From assembly GCF_003269035.1 (NCBI RefSeq), contig NZ_QLTK01000008.1:1-64000 (forward strand): 64,000 bases of DNA, read 5' to 3'. The notes under the pieces were generated by a model, which worked only from the letters and a program-made list of their open reading frames with translations, ran no database searches and was not told the DNA's origin. Both the position numbers and the translations under genes were made by a program. Below are positions 18,601-26,198 of this stretch, piece after piece (positions within the stretch are counted from its first letter, which is position 1; every line of letters begins with the position of its first letter). Origin of the DNA: Paraburkholderia bryophila (lineage in GTDB: Bacteria; Pseudomonadota; Gammaproteobacteria; Burkholderiales; Burkholderiaceae).

Positions 18601-18819
18601 CGCCTGTCCGATGGCAGTGGCGAGTTCGATTTTGCCTTTATTCAACAGCCAGGAGCGGGCGCGCTCGCGCAGCTCCGTTGCTGCCTTGACCGTGAACGTA
18701 GTCGCGAGGACGGCGTGCGGCCGCGCCTCACCTGACTCGAGTGCCTCGGCGAGCGTAGATGTGAGCTTGTAGGTCTTACCGCTTCCAGCGCCCGCACTAA
18801 TGAATTCGATGTTATTCAT
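15631..18819 (-). CDS. AddA-like UvrD-family helicase-nuclease
   Basis: A 1062-residue superfamily 1 helicase. Walker A is SAGAGSGKTYKL close to the N-terminus; Walker B is DLVMVDEFQDTSPLQL near 330. Further helicase motifs include VWVGDPKQAIYGFRGTD, VMTHHGAKGLEWPVVIL and RLLYVSMTRARD. Near the C-terminus RVDLLVDTPDGWVLIDHKSN forms a PD-(D/E)XK nuclease core (D, then D-x-K), as in AddA. ATG 18819 overlaps the preceding gene's TGA in an ATGA arrangement, which fixes the start and shows translational coupling. Together with its partner it should unwind and degrade DNA ends. Burkholderia normally use RecBCD for repair, so an extra AddAB-like pair in an island may serve defence; that is inference. 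Confidence 0.85.
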   Translation of the reverse strand: MNNIEFISAGAGSGKTYKLTSTLAEALESGEARPHAVLATTFTVKAATELRERARSWLLNKGKIELATAIGQAKLGTVNSVCGQLLKRFCFEIGLSPDQTVLSEGQGRRLLATSLAETLDESGREKLVALTIKFGIEHAEWSAQIEDVVNAARNNDIPAEEVRAMGRRNADLMLENWSTPSTGDDPTSVLSGALTKALSDVSLHIAAIEAAGGNVAQNLRNGHRDLERLERCFREGRWCWPDWIAACSLNAGAAVRAAITPVSEAAQAHESHPEFHDDVRAYLDLVFDLAGGTLETYAETKRMMGAVDFSDQEVLLLEVIRKNEDVRKALADELDLVMVDEFQDTSPLQLALFVELAKLAKHSVWVGDPKQAIYGFRGTDARLIAGILAAVESWGGKLGEPLTTSRRSTPSLVSLTNAVFNSAFLPQLQPSQVCLQPSRGDIAGQPALFHWNFESRNNESDYLALGQAVSELLKSELRVVDRQTQEERPVRPGDIAVLCRKNDQVELAVTSLTQWGVPSASPRAGLLGTPEAIFVLACLRRLLDAGDSVATALILTLADSVPAQKWLGDRLEYIAGEGASPSLWKAEGDDAHPLLVRLETLRPTLAALTPREALRLAKSESHVARVASQWSSSPHQARTRIANVEALMDLGAAYEDECIAARRPATVSGLLRWLDSLADSQADDRSATADDAVSVMTHHGAKGLEWPVVILTSLGTATRSALWGVRARTDGEFNPERPLENRFVHFWPKTWAKRTQPQSAANAEGSAIGQMMEADALAESKRLLYVSMTRARDANVLVTCQRSRGVNRAWVDEVRAGDLLFGATEPVVLPDERTIFREARTWTAADIGLAPPAQDESTCSWYVAAPAKDAPPLWYRPSDAEGGMYAVAESEPIGVRVAITASIEMEMLGSALHLCIARVGVAGRGDVADVERILGAWGVAHAVDSAAVVAQVQAFFSWLERRWPGGSVRVEMPLEANRTDGTRLRGRVDLLVDTPDGWVLIDHKSNPGGTSRDDASVQKYGSQLSAYAEAVEKCTGKQVKEQWLYLPVAGRVVRLTAETVAR

Positions 18820-21434
18820 TGCTCCCACCCTCCGAGCAGCACCATATAGTCCTTATCCCACGTGTTCGGCCCGTTCACCTGCAGCGTGCCCTCCGGTCCC
18901 TGGAAATCTTCTCCGCCGCCAACAGGAACGACCTCGATGTTGCCCGCAGCCCATTGGTTGGTTCGCCAGTCCCAGCTTGCCTTTGCCTGCTGAATGAGAC
19001 CAGTCGTTGCAGCCAGAGGCGGTGTCCGAACCTGGGCGGTCGGGATAACGTCGGGTGCGCTCACGTACATGGCGCCCGACTCAAAAATGAAATACCCCAG
19101 TGCCGCCGGCGTTACACCGGTTTGCTGCTGGTAAAGCGAGGAGTAGAGTGCCAGTTGGAGATGCTGTCCATCGAGCAGCGTGGCAGCGTAATACTTGTCG
19201 CCGCGCCACTTCATATCCAACGCGACGACATTGCCTCCCGGCAGTTCAACGAGCAGGTCGATTTTGCCAATGAGCGGCACGTGGCCGAGCTGGCCCGCGA
19301 CAGGCAGCTCCGTGTAAACGCGCCTAGCGCACGCCGCACGCAGATGGCGCATCATCGAGCGGATTGCGTGCTCGCATACGCTTTTGAATCGTTGCTGACC
19401 GACCCCGGCACCGTGCATCAGCAAGACTGCCCCCTCTGTCCGAAGGAGAGAATCGACGTTGTCCCGGAACCACGTCACTGCTTGCTCATCGGTCCAGTTG
19501 AGGCAGTCCGCCTGCTGAAAGAACTTTTCGAAAACCCGATGCGCGAGCGTTCCGAGGAGATTGTTGCCGTCCCTTGCCTCTAGTATCGAGGCCGGACGCA
19601 TACGTGCGATGCGCTTGAACGCATAGAGTGCCGGCGCATTGAACAGTTCGGATATGGACGTGTACGACTGGTCCGTCGTCGGAAGCGTAATCGGACCATC
19701 GAGGTCGAGCGCACGAGGCGTTGGAGGCAATGCCGTGTGCTTGAGGTTTTCTGCAAGCGTCCCGACGAGCTCACTCTCAACTTGTGCGTCAAGGTCGACA
19801 CGGTGCTTCATCAGGTCCGGCCACAGTTTCAGTAGCAGTTGCCGAACGGGATGCTCCTCAGCCCCAGGAGGCGGCAGAACCATAATGAACTGCCGCCTGG
19901 CGGCCAGCAGCGGACGCAGCCATTGCCGCGCCAATAGCTCCAGCTCACGCTGCGGATTTCGTACCTCGACGCCAAGGCTACTGAATGCCTCGAGCTCCGA
20001 CTTCGTCCAGTGAAGCGGCGGGGGCAACTGCGGGGTCGAAGGCATCCACCAGATGACCTCGTCAGCTGGCTCAATGCAGGCAGCGGTGTCCGACTCGGCC
20101 CGAAGGCAGCCCACCTGCGCCGGTGCGAACGGATTTCCTGCACTCGCGGGCGTTGCGTGTTCCAGAAGCTGTTCGACCACGCGCGGCGTGATGTTGGGTG
20201 CGCCCTGGTTTTTCAACTCGAGCAGCCCATCCCGAACAGCGGCGCATTGCTCTATCGCAGCGCCGAGCGTTGCGTTCAGCAGGCCATTGTCCGCCAGACG
20301 TTTGCGCAACGCGCCGGCCAGCTTCTCGACCCGTACCAGCAGCGCATCCACCGGTGCGCCAGTATCACGATTCCAGCGCTCGCCCTCGAGCCAGAAAGCG
20401 ATGTCCTCGAGTATGGAGTCCCCGTTCTCTTCGACGCGAATTTCCTGTTTCGCTGACTCCCAGGCCCCGCCTCCGATACCCGGCTGCTCCGCGACAGCTT
20501 TTGCGAGGCGGACTCGCGCCTTGCGTCGGAAGGGACCGATGGGATGGGAGAGAAACTCGACGAGGTACCCGATGTCAACCGGGTCCCAGCACATTTCGAG
20601 CGCGAGCCCGAGGGCCTGCAAGGCAGGGCGCAAGCTGCTGGTATGGCGAAAGCCGCTGCTGGCGCCACCCGTCGCTACCATTGTGGCATCCACAGAGTCA
20701 CCGTCTGACCCACAGACCAGGAGCCGGTCGGCGGCGGTTTGACGGCAATATGCGCTGAGCCAGTGCTCAGCGGCCTCGCGGGTCGACGCCTGAACGAGTA
20801 CAACACTGCCGTCAGCAATCGGGTTCACGAGGGGACAAAGTTCCCCGTGCACAACCGCCTCGAGCGCGTGCTGCTGAAGTTCGCGAAGCAGTCCATCACC
20901 CTGAGGCTCGGGCTGCCACTCTCTGACATCCGGCAGGCACGAGAGGACCTCGCGCCACAACCGTGGGAAACTGTCCAGCGGGTCGACGAGCAGTACCGAT
21001 TCGATTGGCGTCCGCTCAGCTTCGAGCGGTGCGAGCACGGCCACGAGCCGTTCCGCCTCTCCGGGTGGGATGTTGCCCATCGCACTGTGCTCCACCTCTG
21101 CCATCTCCCGCAGCCGTTGGGGACTATCCGTGGGCGCGGTTCCATCCCAGCCGCCCATACGCCATTCGTCACGCCAAGAAAGAAGTTTGGCGCTCGTACC
21201 GACACCATCGGCCTCGAGCGAACGACCATAGAACCGCGGCTGCGCGGTTTGCCAGCGCAGGTGCCCGAGATAGCTCGTGACGCGCTGCGCCGCGCTCACC
21301 TCGGGACGGCTCAGTCCCAGCCAGGTTTCGAGAAGCCCCAGCAGGCCCATGGGCCCGACGACAGGCTGGTCAAGGGCGTCCTTGCGGGACGGGCCTAGTC
21401 GACTGTCCAGGTTCAGTCCAAGAATGATATGCAT
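18816..21434 (-). CDS. AddB-like PD-(D/E)XK nuclease subunit
   Basis: An 872-residue protein from ATG 21434 (MHIILGLNLDSRLG). The long central part is helicase-like without an evident Walker A, as expected for a structural AddB/RecC-type partner. The C-terminal nuclease module runs from about 620: FNAPALYAFKRIARMRP, then GTLAHRVFEKFF, then GKIDLLVELPGGNVVALDMKW, giving H, D and D-x-K of the AddB/RecB exonuclease family. I do not see the iron-sulphur cysteines of true AddB. The stop overlaps the start of the AddA-like gene by four bases, so the two form an operon and probably a complex. Alternative start: ATG at 21455. Confidence 0.8.
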   Translation of the reverse strand: MHIILGLNLDSRLGPSRKDALDQPVVGPMGLLGLLETWLGLSRPEVSAAQRVTSYLGHLRWQTAQPRFYGRSLEADGVGTSAKLLSWRDEWRMGGWDGTAPTDSPQRLREMAEVEHSAMGNIPPGEAERLVAVLAPLEAERTPIESVLLVDPLDSFPRLWREVLSCLPDVREWQPEPQGDGLLRELQQHALEAVVHGELCPLVNPIADGSVVLVQASTREAAEHWLSAYCRQTAADRLLVCGSDGDSVDATMVATGGASSGFRHTSSLRPALQALGLALEMCWDPVDIGYLVEFLSHPIGPFRRKARVRLAKAVAEQPGIGGGAWESAKQEIRVEENGDSILEDIAFWLEGERWNRDTGAPVDALLVRVEKLAGALRKRLADNGLLNATLGAAIEQCAAVRDGLLELKNQGAPNITPRVVEQLLEHATPASAGNPFAPAQVGCLRAESDTAACIEPADEVIWWMPSTPQLPPPLHWTKSELEAFSSLGVEVRNPQRELELLARQWLRPLLAARRQFIMVLPPPGAEEHPVRQLLLKLWPDLMKHRVDLDAQVESELVGTLAENLKHTALPPTPRALDLDGPITLPTTDQSYTSISELFNAPALYAFKRIARMRPASILEARDGNNLLGTLAHRVFEKFFQQADCLNWTDEQAVTWFRDNVDSLLRTEGAVLLMHGAGVGQQRFKSVCEHAIRSMMRHLRAACARRVYTELPVAGQLGHVPLIGKIDLLVELPGGNVVALDMKWRGDKYYAATLLDGQHLQLALYSSLYQQQTGVTPAALGYFIFESGAMYVSAPDVIPTAQVRTPPLAATTGLIQQAKASWDWRTNQWAAGNIEVVPVGGGEDFQGPEGTLQVNGPNTWDKDYMVLLGGWEQ

Positions 21435-21474
21435 GAGTGGTCTCGAGTAAGGCAATCCTTGAATGCCACGCCCT

Positions 21475-22020
21475 TTACTGCATCGTCATCAAAGCACGGA
21501 CGCGACTTTCGAGATTGCGCAGGCCGACAGTCGCAAGTTCTGGTTCGACGCATCCAAAAAACTCCGCGCGACGCGGTTCCAGGTCAATCAGAAAATTCCT
21601 TTCATGCTGACGCCACCTTTCGCGAGGCAGCATACTCTCGGGCGAAACGACGTGAAAGGCGCTCCCAATCGCGACGAAGAGGTCGTCGTCGGTCATTTCG
21701 AGTTGCATTCGATGCAACTTGACATATTCGGGCGCATCTTCCTGGAAGAACACAACGCCAGGTTTGACCGCTTCAACCTCGCCACAACGCGGGCAGGCTG
21801 TTTCAAGGTGATATTCGTCCCCGTCTTTAGGGAAGCGGAGGTCGCACGACGTACAAAGCATCGAATGCATGTCACCGTGAAGGTGTGTGACGTGCTGCGC
21901 GCCAGCCCGCTCGAGCAAATCGTCGATGTTCTGGGTGACGAGCCGGACGCGCTCGTTTCCCCACGTGTTTTGCCACGCGGCGAGAATCCGGTGCGCTTCG
22001 TTCGGACGTGCGTCCCGTTA
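21475..22020 (-). pseudogene. C-terminal remnant of a Sir2-family NAD-dependent deacylase
   Basis: In one leftward frame the sequence reads RDARPNEAHRILAAW, then RLVTQNIDDLLERAG, HLHGDMHSMLCTSC and TACPRCGEVEAVKPGVVFF. These are the NID motif, catalytic histidine, first zinc cysteines and second cysteine pair of class III sirtuins. The frame is preceded directly by TAA at 22018-22020, and the NAD-binding GAGxS and PDFR motifs that should lie upstream are absent in every frame. The gene has therefore lost its N-terminal third and should be inactive. Just upstream is a fragment of a different gene, so a deletion joining two genes is the simplest explanation. Confidence 0.8.
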
Positions 22021-22024
22021 CTGT

Positions 22025-22216
22025 CTCGGATGCAAGCGCTCCGCACTCGCTCCATTCGATACCCTCGCGTTCGAGCCACTGAACAATGTGGGAGCGGCTC
22101 TCGAGACACCGATAGTCGGCGCGGTGCGGTCGCTTCGCCTTCAGGAAATCGAGATAAAGCACGTCCCGCTTCAGTCTCCGGGCGATTGCATCAACGTGTT
22201 CCAGAATCTGTGGCAT
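22025..22216 (-). pseudogene. N-terminal remnant of an unknown protein fused out of frame to the Sir2 remnant
   Basis: The leftward frame starts with ATG at 22216 and reads MPQILEHVDAIARRLKRDV, LYLDFLKAKRPHRADYR and IVQWLEREGIEWSECG with normal coding character. After about residue 63 the frame changes into arginine-rich sequence of no coding type, while the Sir2 remnant continues in another frame. I infer that a deletion removed the rest of this gene and the start of the Sir2 gene. It lies 13 bases after the truncated 5'-nucleotidase, so the three were probably one operon. Confidence 0.55.
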
Positions 22217-22229
22217 GGGATTTCACGGT

Positions 22230-22589
22230 TTAATTGCAGTGAGAAGGTTCTGTCGAGCCGGCATCATTCGAGGACGTAGTCAATCGCCGCGGCACACGTT
22301 TGATTGCCAGTCCATGGTGTCGAGCCGACGTGAACACCCGCAGCCCAGTGACCGGGTCATTGCGCGACAGGATTGCGACCTCGACGTCGTTGCTCTCGCC
22401 GCCATTGAAGGCAAGAAGCTTCCGCACCAGCGGAAAGGCCACGCCGGGGCCTGCGGGGATATCCAGCCGCGCTGCCTGAAGCGCGCAATATGTTGACGGG
22501 TCATCTTCCACGAACATCTGGTTCTCTTCCTCGAAATCGAAAAGCGCTCGTGCGGAGACAGCGATGGTGATTTTCGTGCTCGAAGTCAT
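22230..22589 (-). pseudogene. Truncated 5'-nucleotidase (N-terminal part)
   Basis: It begins [20 protein letters not shown] at ATG 22589, with an AGGAGA ribosome site five bases upstream, and continues with GVAFPLVRKLLAFN, VEVAILSRNDPVTGLRVF and HHGLAIKR. These are N-terminal signatures of cytosolic 5'-nucleotidases (PF06189), normally about 300 residues. After about residue 103 the sequence turns into an unrelated short tail, so two thirds of the enzyme are missing. The intact start and ribosome site suggest a rather recent loss. The neighbours are also remnants of nucleotide/NAD-related genes. Confidence 0.75.
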
Positions 22590-22709
22590 AGGTCTCTCCT
22601 GTGGCCGAGCACCATGATGCAGGACGACTGGGACAAAAAGTGTCCGCATCGTCCCGTAGAATCATCGCTAACGGGATGCAGAACAACTCACCTTCGACCA
22701 GAGCCCAGA

Positions 22710-23777
22710 ATGACAACCTCAAGCCTTGATGAAGCGATTCTTCGCATCCTGCCGACAGACAGGGACCTGGAGTCGTGGATGTCCACGTCTCAGGTTCTTC
22801 AGTTGCTGGAAGACCGGGGACACGGCGTCGACTATCCGAAGCAACTTCGACGACGCCTTTCCATGCTGGAGCGGGACCTGCTTGTCCTATCGACCGTGTC
22901 GGGCCGGCATCGGCTCTGGCAACGCAAATCCTGGCTGCACGGCGCCGGCCAGGTGGCGAGTCTCATGAGCGCTTCCGAGGCTGTCGCGTTTCACGCGCTG
23001 AGGCGTTTTGTGGGAGACAAGCTACCCGCGGCAGTGACCAAGGACATCGAGCCACTCTTCAAGGCCGCTGACACGCGACTTTCTCAAGCCCGCGAGGACA
23101 GTCGACTGTATCGGGCATGGGTCAACAAGATTGACTCGGTCGAGCCCACCTATATGCTGAGCCGGCCCCACGTCAATCCCGAGGTCTTTCAGACGGTCGT
23201 GACCGCGACATTCTTTGAGCGCGAACTGCTTGTCCGATATCGCCAGGCTTATAGGGAGACCAGGGCCGACGACTTCAAGCCGAAGCGGCTCTGGCCGCTC
23301 GCGCTTGTCGAGTCAGCTGGGCTCATGTACATGGTTGCGCAGAGTCCGGACCACCCGCCAAGACCCGATGATGGCAAGCCTGACTGGCTTCGGCTTTTGT
23401 ATCGGCTGGACAGAATCGTTTCGGCAGTCGATTCCGGAGACAAGTTCGCGTACCCACGCGATTTCCGGCTTCAGGACACGATTGAGAATGAACAGGTTTT
23501 CGACTTTCTGCCAGAGGAGCCTGTCGTACTGGAGCTTGCGCTGGAACCGGGTGAGGCGAAACGACTGGAGGAGCGGCGCATGTCGAAAGACCAAAAACCT
23601 GAGCCGCTACCTGATGGTCGTATAAAGGTGACCGGGACGGTGGTTCCCAGTGTGAAGCTGCGATGGTGGCTTCGCTCGCTCGGCGCTGCAGTGGAAATAC
23701 TGGCACCACCTGCGCTTCGAGACGAGTTCGCGCGCGACGCGGTCGCGTTAGCGAAGCGCTACGGCGCGGCAGCCTGA
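22710..23777 (+). CDS. WYL-domain transcription regulator
   Basis: A 355-residue protein. The N-terminal 90 residues look like a winged helix-turn-helix ([19 protein letters not shown], then [14 protein letters not shown]). The following part has the WYL-type core: [14 protein letters not shown] ([12 protein letters not shown]), [18 protein letters not shown], then [12 protein letters not shown], ending with the WCX-like segment [11 protein letters not shown] and [16 protein letters not shown] proteins are ligand-sensing regulators commonly found next to defence genes. The start at ATG 22710 gives the normal N-terminus; longer frames read into the divergent nucleotidase start. It runs in the direction of the intact Sir2 gene 57 bases downstream, and might control it. 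Confidence 0.85.
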   Translation: MTTSSLDEAILRILPTDRDLESWMSTSQVLQLLEDRGHGVDYPKQLRRRLSMLERDLLVLSTVSGRHRLWQRKSWLHGAGQVASLMSASEAVAFHALRRFVGDKLPAAVTKDIEPLFKAADTRLSQAREDSRLYRAWVNKIDSVEPTYMLSRPHVNPEVFQTVVTATFFERELLVRYRQAYRETRADDFKPKRLWPLALVESAGLMYMVAQSPDHPPRPDDGKPDWLRLLYRLDRIVSAVDSGDKFAYPRDFRLQDTIENEQVFDFLPEEPVVLELALEPGEAKRLEERRMSKDQKPEPLPDGRIKVTGTVVPSVKLRWWLRSLGAAVEILAPPALRDEFARDAVALAKRYGAAA

Positions 23778-23834
23778 ATCGCGGAAACGATGTTTCCGCC
23801 CGGCATAGGTCAAACAGCGTAATCGAGGTACCAG

Positions 23835-24662
23835 GTGGATAACGACGATGCAATCAGGCACGCAGCCGACTGGATTCGCGACGCGGACGGGCTGCTCATC
23901 ACTGCGGGCGCCGGCATGGGCGTGGATTCCGGGCTGCCTGATTTTCGGGGAACAGAGGGGTTCTGGCGTGCCTACCCGGCGCTGCGCCATCATGGGTTTT
24001 CGTTCGAGGATATCGCCAATCCCGCCGGCTTTGCGAGCAATCCACGCTTGAGTTGGGGATTCTATGGGCACCGACTCGCGCTTTACCGCGCAACCGTACC
24101 GCATGCCGGTTTTGACATTCTTCTCAAGTGGGCGTCGACGATGAAGCACGGTGCCTTCGTGTTCACCAGCAACGTCGACGGTCAGTTCCAGAAAGCAGGC
24201 TTTGATGTTGAACGCATCGCGGAATGCCATGGAACCATCCACCGTCTTCAATGCGTCGAGGCGTGTACCGAGGAAACCTGGCCGGCTGACGCCTTCCTGC
24301 CCATCGTCAACGAGACGACCTGTCTGCTCGAAAACGCGATGCCGAGGTGCCCGCATTGCAATGGCCTCGCACGGCCGAACATTCTGATGTTTGGGGACTG
24401 GCAATGGGTGGAGAAGTATGCGGACCGGCAGGAGAGACGACTCGCAACCTGGCTTGAGTCCGTCGAGCGACTCGCCGTTGTCGAAATGGGGGCAGGCCGT
24501 GCTTTACCGACCGTCAGGCGCTTCAGCGAGCGCCACGGACCTCGCGTCATCCGTATCAACCCGCGTGAGTACGCGATTCCGGAAGTCGTGGGTTTGGGTA
24601 TCTCAGGCGGCGCGTCCGAAGCGCTTCAGCTGCTTGATAACGTGCTCGGTGGCAGCGTGTAA
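23835..24662 (+). CDS. Sir2-family NAD-dependent protein deacetylase
   Basis: A 275-residue complete sirtuin. It contains the NAD-binding GAGMGVDSGLPDFRG at about 25-39, FTSNVDGQFQKAGF, and the catalytic histidine in ECHGTIHRLQC. The zinc cysteines appear as C..C before and PRCPHCNGLARPNILMFGDW after, and the C-terminal NAD-binding VVEMGAGRALPTVR and VIRINPRE close the fold. The start is GTG 23835 with GAGG six to nine bases upstream. It could act as deacylase or, as some bacterial Sir2 proteins do in defence, consume NAD; the sequence alone does not decide. It follows the WYL gene and differs from the decayed Sir2 remnant 1.8 kb away. Confidence 0.9.
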   Translation: MDNDDAIRHAADWIRDADGLLITAGAGMGVDSGLPDFRGTEGFWRAYPALRHHGFSFEDIANPAGFASNPRLSWGFYGHRLALYRATVPHAGFDILLKWASTMKHGAFVFTSNVDGQFQKAGFDVERIAECHGTIHRLQCVEACTEETWPADAFLPIVNETTCLLENAMPRCPHCNGLARPNILMFGDWQWVEKYADRQERRLATWLESVERLAVVEMGAGRALPTVRRFSERHGPRVIRINPREYAIPEVVGLGISGGASEALQLLDNVLGGSV

Positions 24663-24827
24663 ATCACGCAGGTAAAGAAATGAAAGGGTTGGTCGTTAAC
24701 AACAGTCGATGACGTCGTAATGAGGCATAGCGAGTGCACATCTACGGGCAAGAGACGAGCGCTCAGCTTTTAAACGGGTTCATGGCATTCACGAAAGCCA
24801 TCAGCGAACAGCAATCAGAGAGAAGAT

Positions 24828-25760
24828 ATGACACGACTGAGTACGGCGACGGGGAAAAAGCAGTTTGAATACTCGGGGGACACAAAAACCGGAATCGAAC
24901 TCTTCTACGGCGATGGCCTGCAGACTCCCGGTCGCGTTAGCGCGGAGACTATCCATGCGCTCCTCGCTGAGTTTGCGTCGAGAGGGGGTCCGGTTTATGT
25001 CGGGACCAGCTTCAACAACCCCCGACTCGGCAGTATTGGTGACTGGTTGCTATCGCGTGAAAAACAGAACCTCGCATGCTATCTGGTTCCGACGCTGGAG
25101 CATCTTGGCTTGGGAGCATATGACGCGAGCCGTCGTCGATTTTCATTCATCGAGCGTCATGGCAACGGAAATGCAGATATGTCAGACGCGCAGGCGCAGT
25201 TGATGCCGACTGAGAGCTTCGACGGCGGGTCGCTGGCAATGGAAGCTGGGAAAATGATGTCGCGTGTTGCCGAAGAAGTGACTAGGGTTGCGCTGTCTCC
25301 AGTCCAGCGGATTGAGTGTTCGCTGTCCGGTTTCGCTAATGCCGAGACATTGCGTTTGCGATTGAATGAATGGAGCCTCCCTAAAGAAGGCGAGTTCGTC
25401 GTGTACCGTTTCCAGACCGAGGCACCAGAGGAATTTCACGCTGCGTTCCCTGAAAGCTCGGCGTGCACGTACAAGCTTAGCCGCAAGAATGAACTGACGG
25501 ATGATGGCGTCACGCTCTATGTCGGAAGTTCAAGAAGCTTCGCGAGCAGGCTGCAGCAGCATTTCGGTTTCGGCTCCGAAGGAACCTATTCACTTCATCT
25601 GAAGCGCTGGGTCCCGGAAACGCTGTGCCATACGCCGCTGGTGCTTGAGTATTGGACCGTTCGCGATAGCAAACAGGTGCGACCCATTGTTCTCCAGACT
25701 CTGGAGGACTACCTATGGGACCATAGTCAGCCTGTATTCGGCCGACGCGGCTCGAAATAG
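24828..25760 (+). CDS. Unknown protein with a GIY-YIG-like C-terminal nuclease domain
   Basis: A 310-residue protein. The N-terminal 200 residues are of no family I know; they include a second small motif PVYVGTSFNNPRLGSIGDWL. The last 100 residues fit a GIY-YIG fold: TYK at about 214-216 in place of GIY, LYVGSS at 230-235, the catalytic-type arginine and histidine in RLQQH (241-245), and a glutamate in LEDYLW (293) followed by PVFGRRG. The GIY half is degenerate, so activity is uncertain. The ribosome site is weak (AGAGAGAAG). It stands 167 bases after the Sir2 gene in the same direction. Confidence 0.6.
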   Translation: MTRLSTATGKKQFEYSGDTKTGIELFYGDGLQTPGRVSAETIHALLAEFASRGGPVYVGTSFNNPRLGSIGDWLLSREKQNLACYLVPTLEHLGLGAYDASRRRFSFIERHGNGNADMSDAQAQLMPTESFDGGSLAMEAGKMMSRVAEEVTRVALSPVQRIECSLSGFANAETLRLRLNEWSLPKEGEFVVYRFQTEAPEEFHAAFPESSACTYKLSRKNELTDDGVTLYVGSSRSFASRLQQHFGFGSEGTYSLHLKRWVPETLCHTPLVLEYWTVRDSKQVRPIVLQTLEDYLWDHSQPVFGRRGSK

Positions 25761-26198
25761 CGGTGCGGGACAACGGCGCGCCAATCGGGTGGTGGCGCAA
25801 TTCAAGGCTTTCGGCGTTGACCGCCCGCCCGAGTCGACGAGATGTTGGTTGCGAACTCAATCCCGGAGCCGATATGTTTTCGCATGGCCAGAACCTTATC
25901 TTGTGCGAGGCAGGCATCGCGCATCGCAGTGGTGAACGGGTCAATCGGCTGCCGGGCCGGCGGAGCAGTTCTTCATGCTTCAAGTCTTGTTCTTTCGATG
26001 TTGAATGTCCTTCGGACGGAACGTCCGTCCAACGTATTGCCGCGACAAGCCGCGACGGCGGCTCTCACGCGCGCTGCGAGGCGTAAAATCTCGAAAGATT
26101 TAGCCGTAAAGAAGAGGTCTTTCCCGAACACGGGATGGACAGACGAGAGAGACCATGCGGACTGCGCCGCCGAGCGAAGCCGCCTGAGGACCGGGGTT
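25761..26198. other. 438-bp intergenic region without a recognised gene
   Basis: Open frames exist on both strands, but their arginine- and serine-rich translations look like chance reading in GC-rich DNA. The region precedes the PLD gene and should include its promoter. I see no convincing repeat or terminator. Confidence 0.4.

Noticed and set aside
25510..25983. Leftward open frame between the GIY-YIG-like and PLD genes
   Set aside because: Overlaps the end of a better-supported gene on the other strand and has serine/arginine-rich chance-like sequence.
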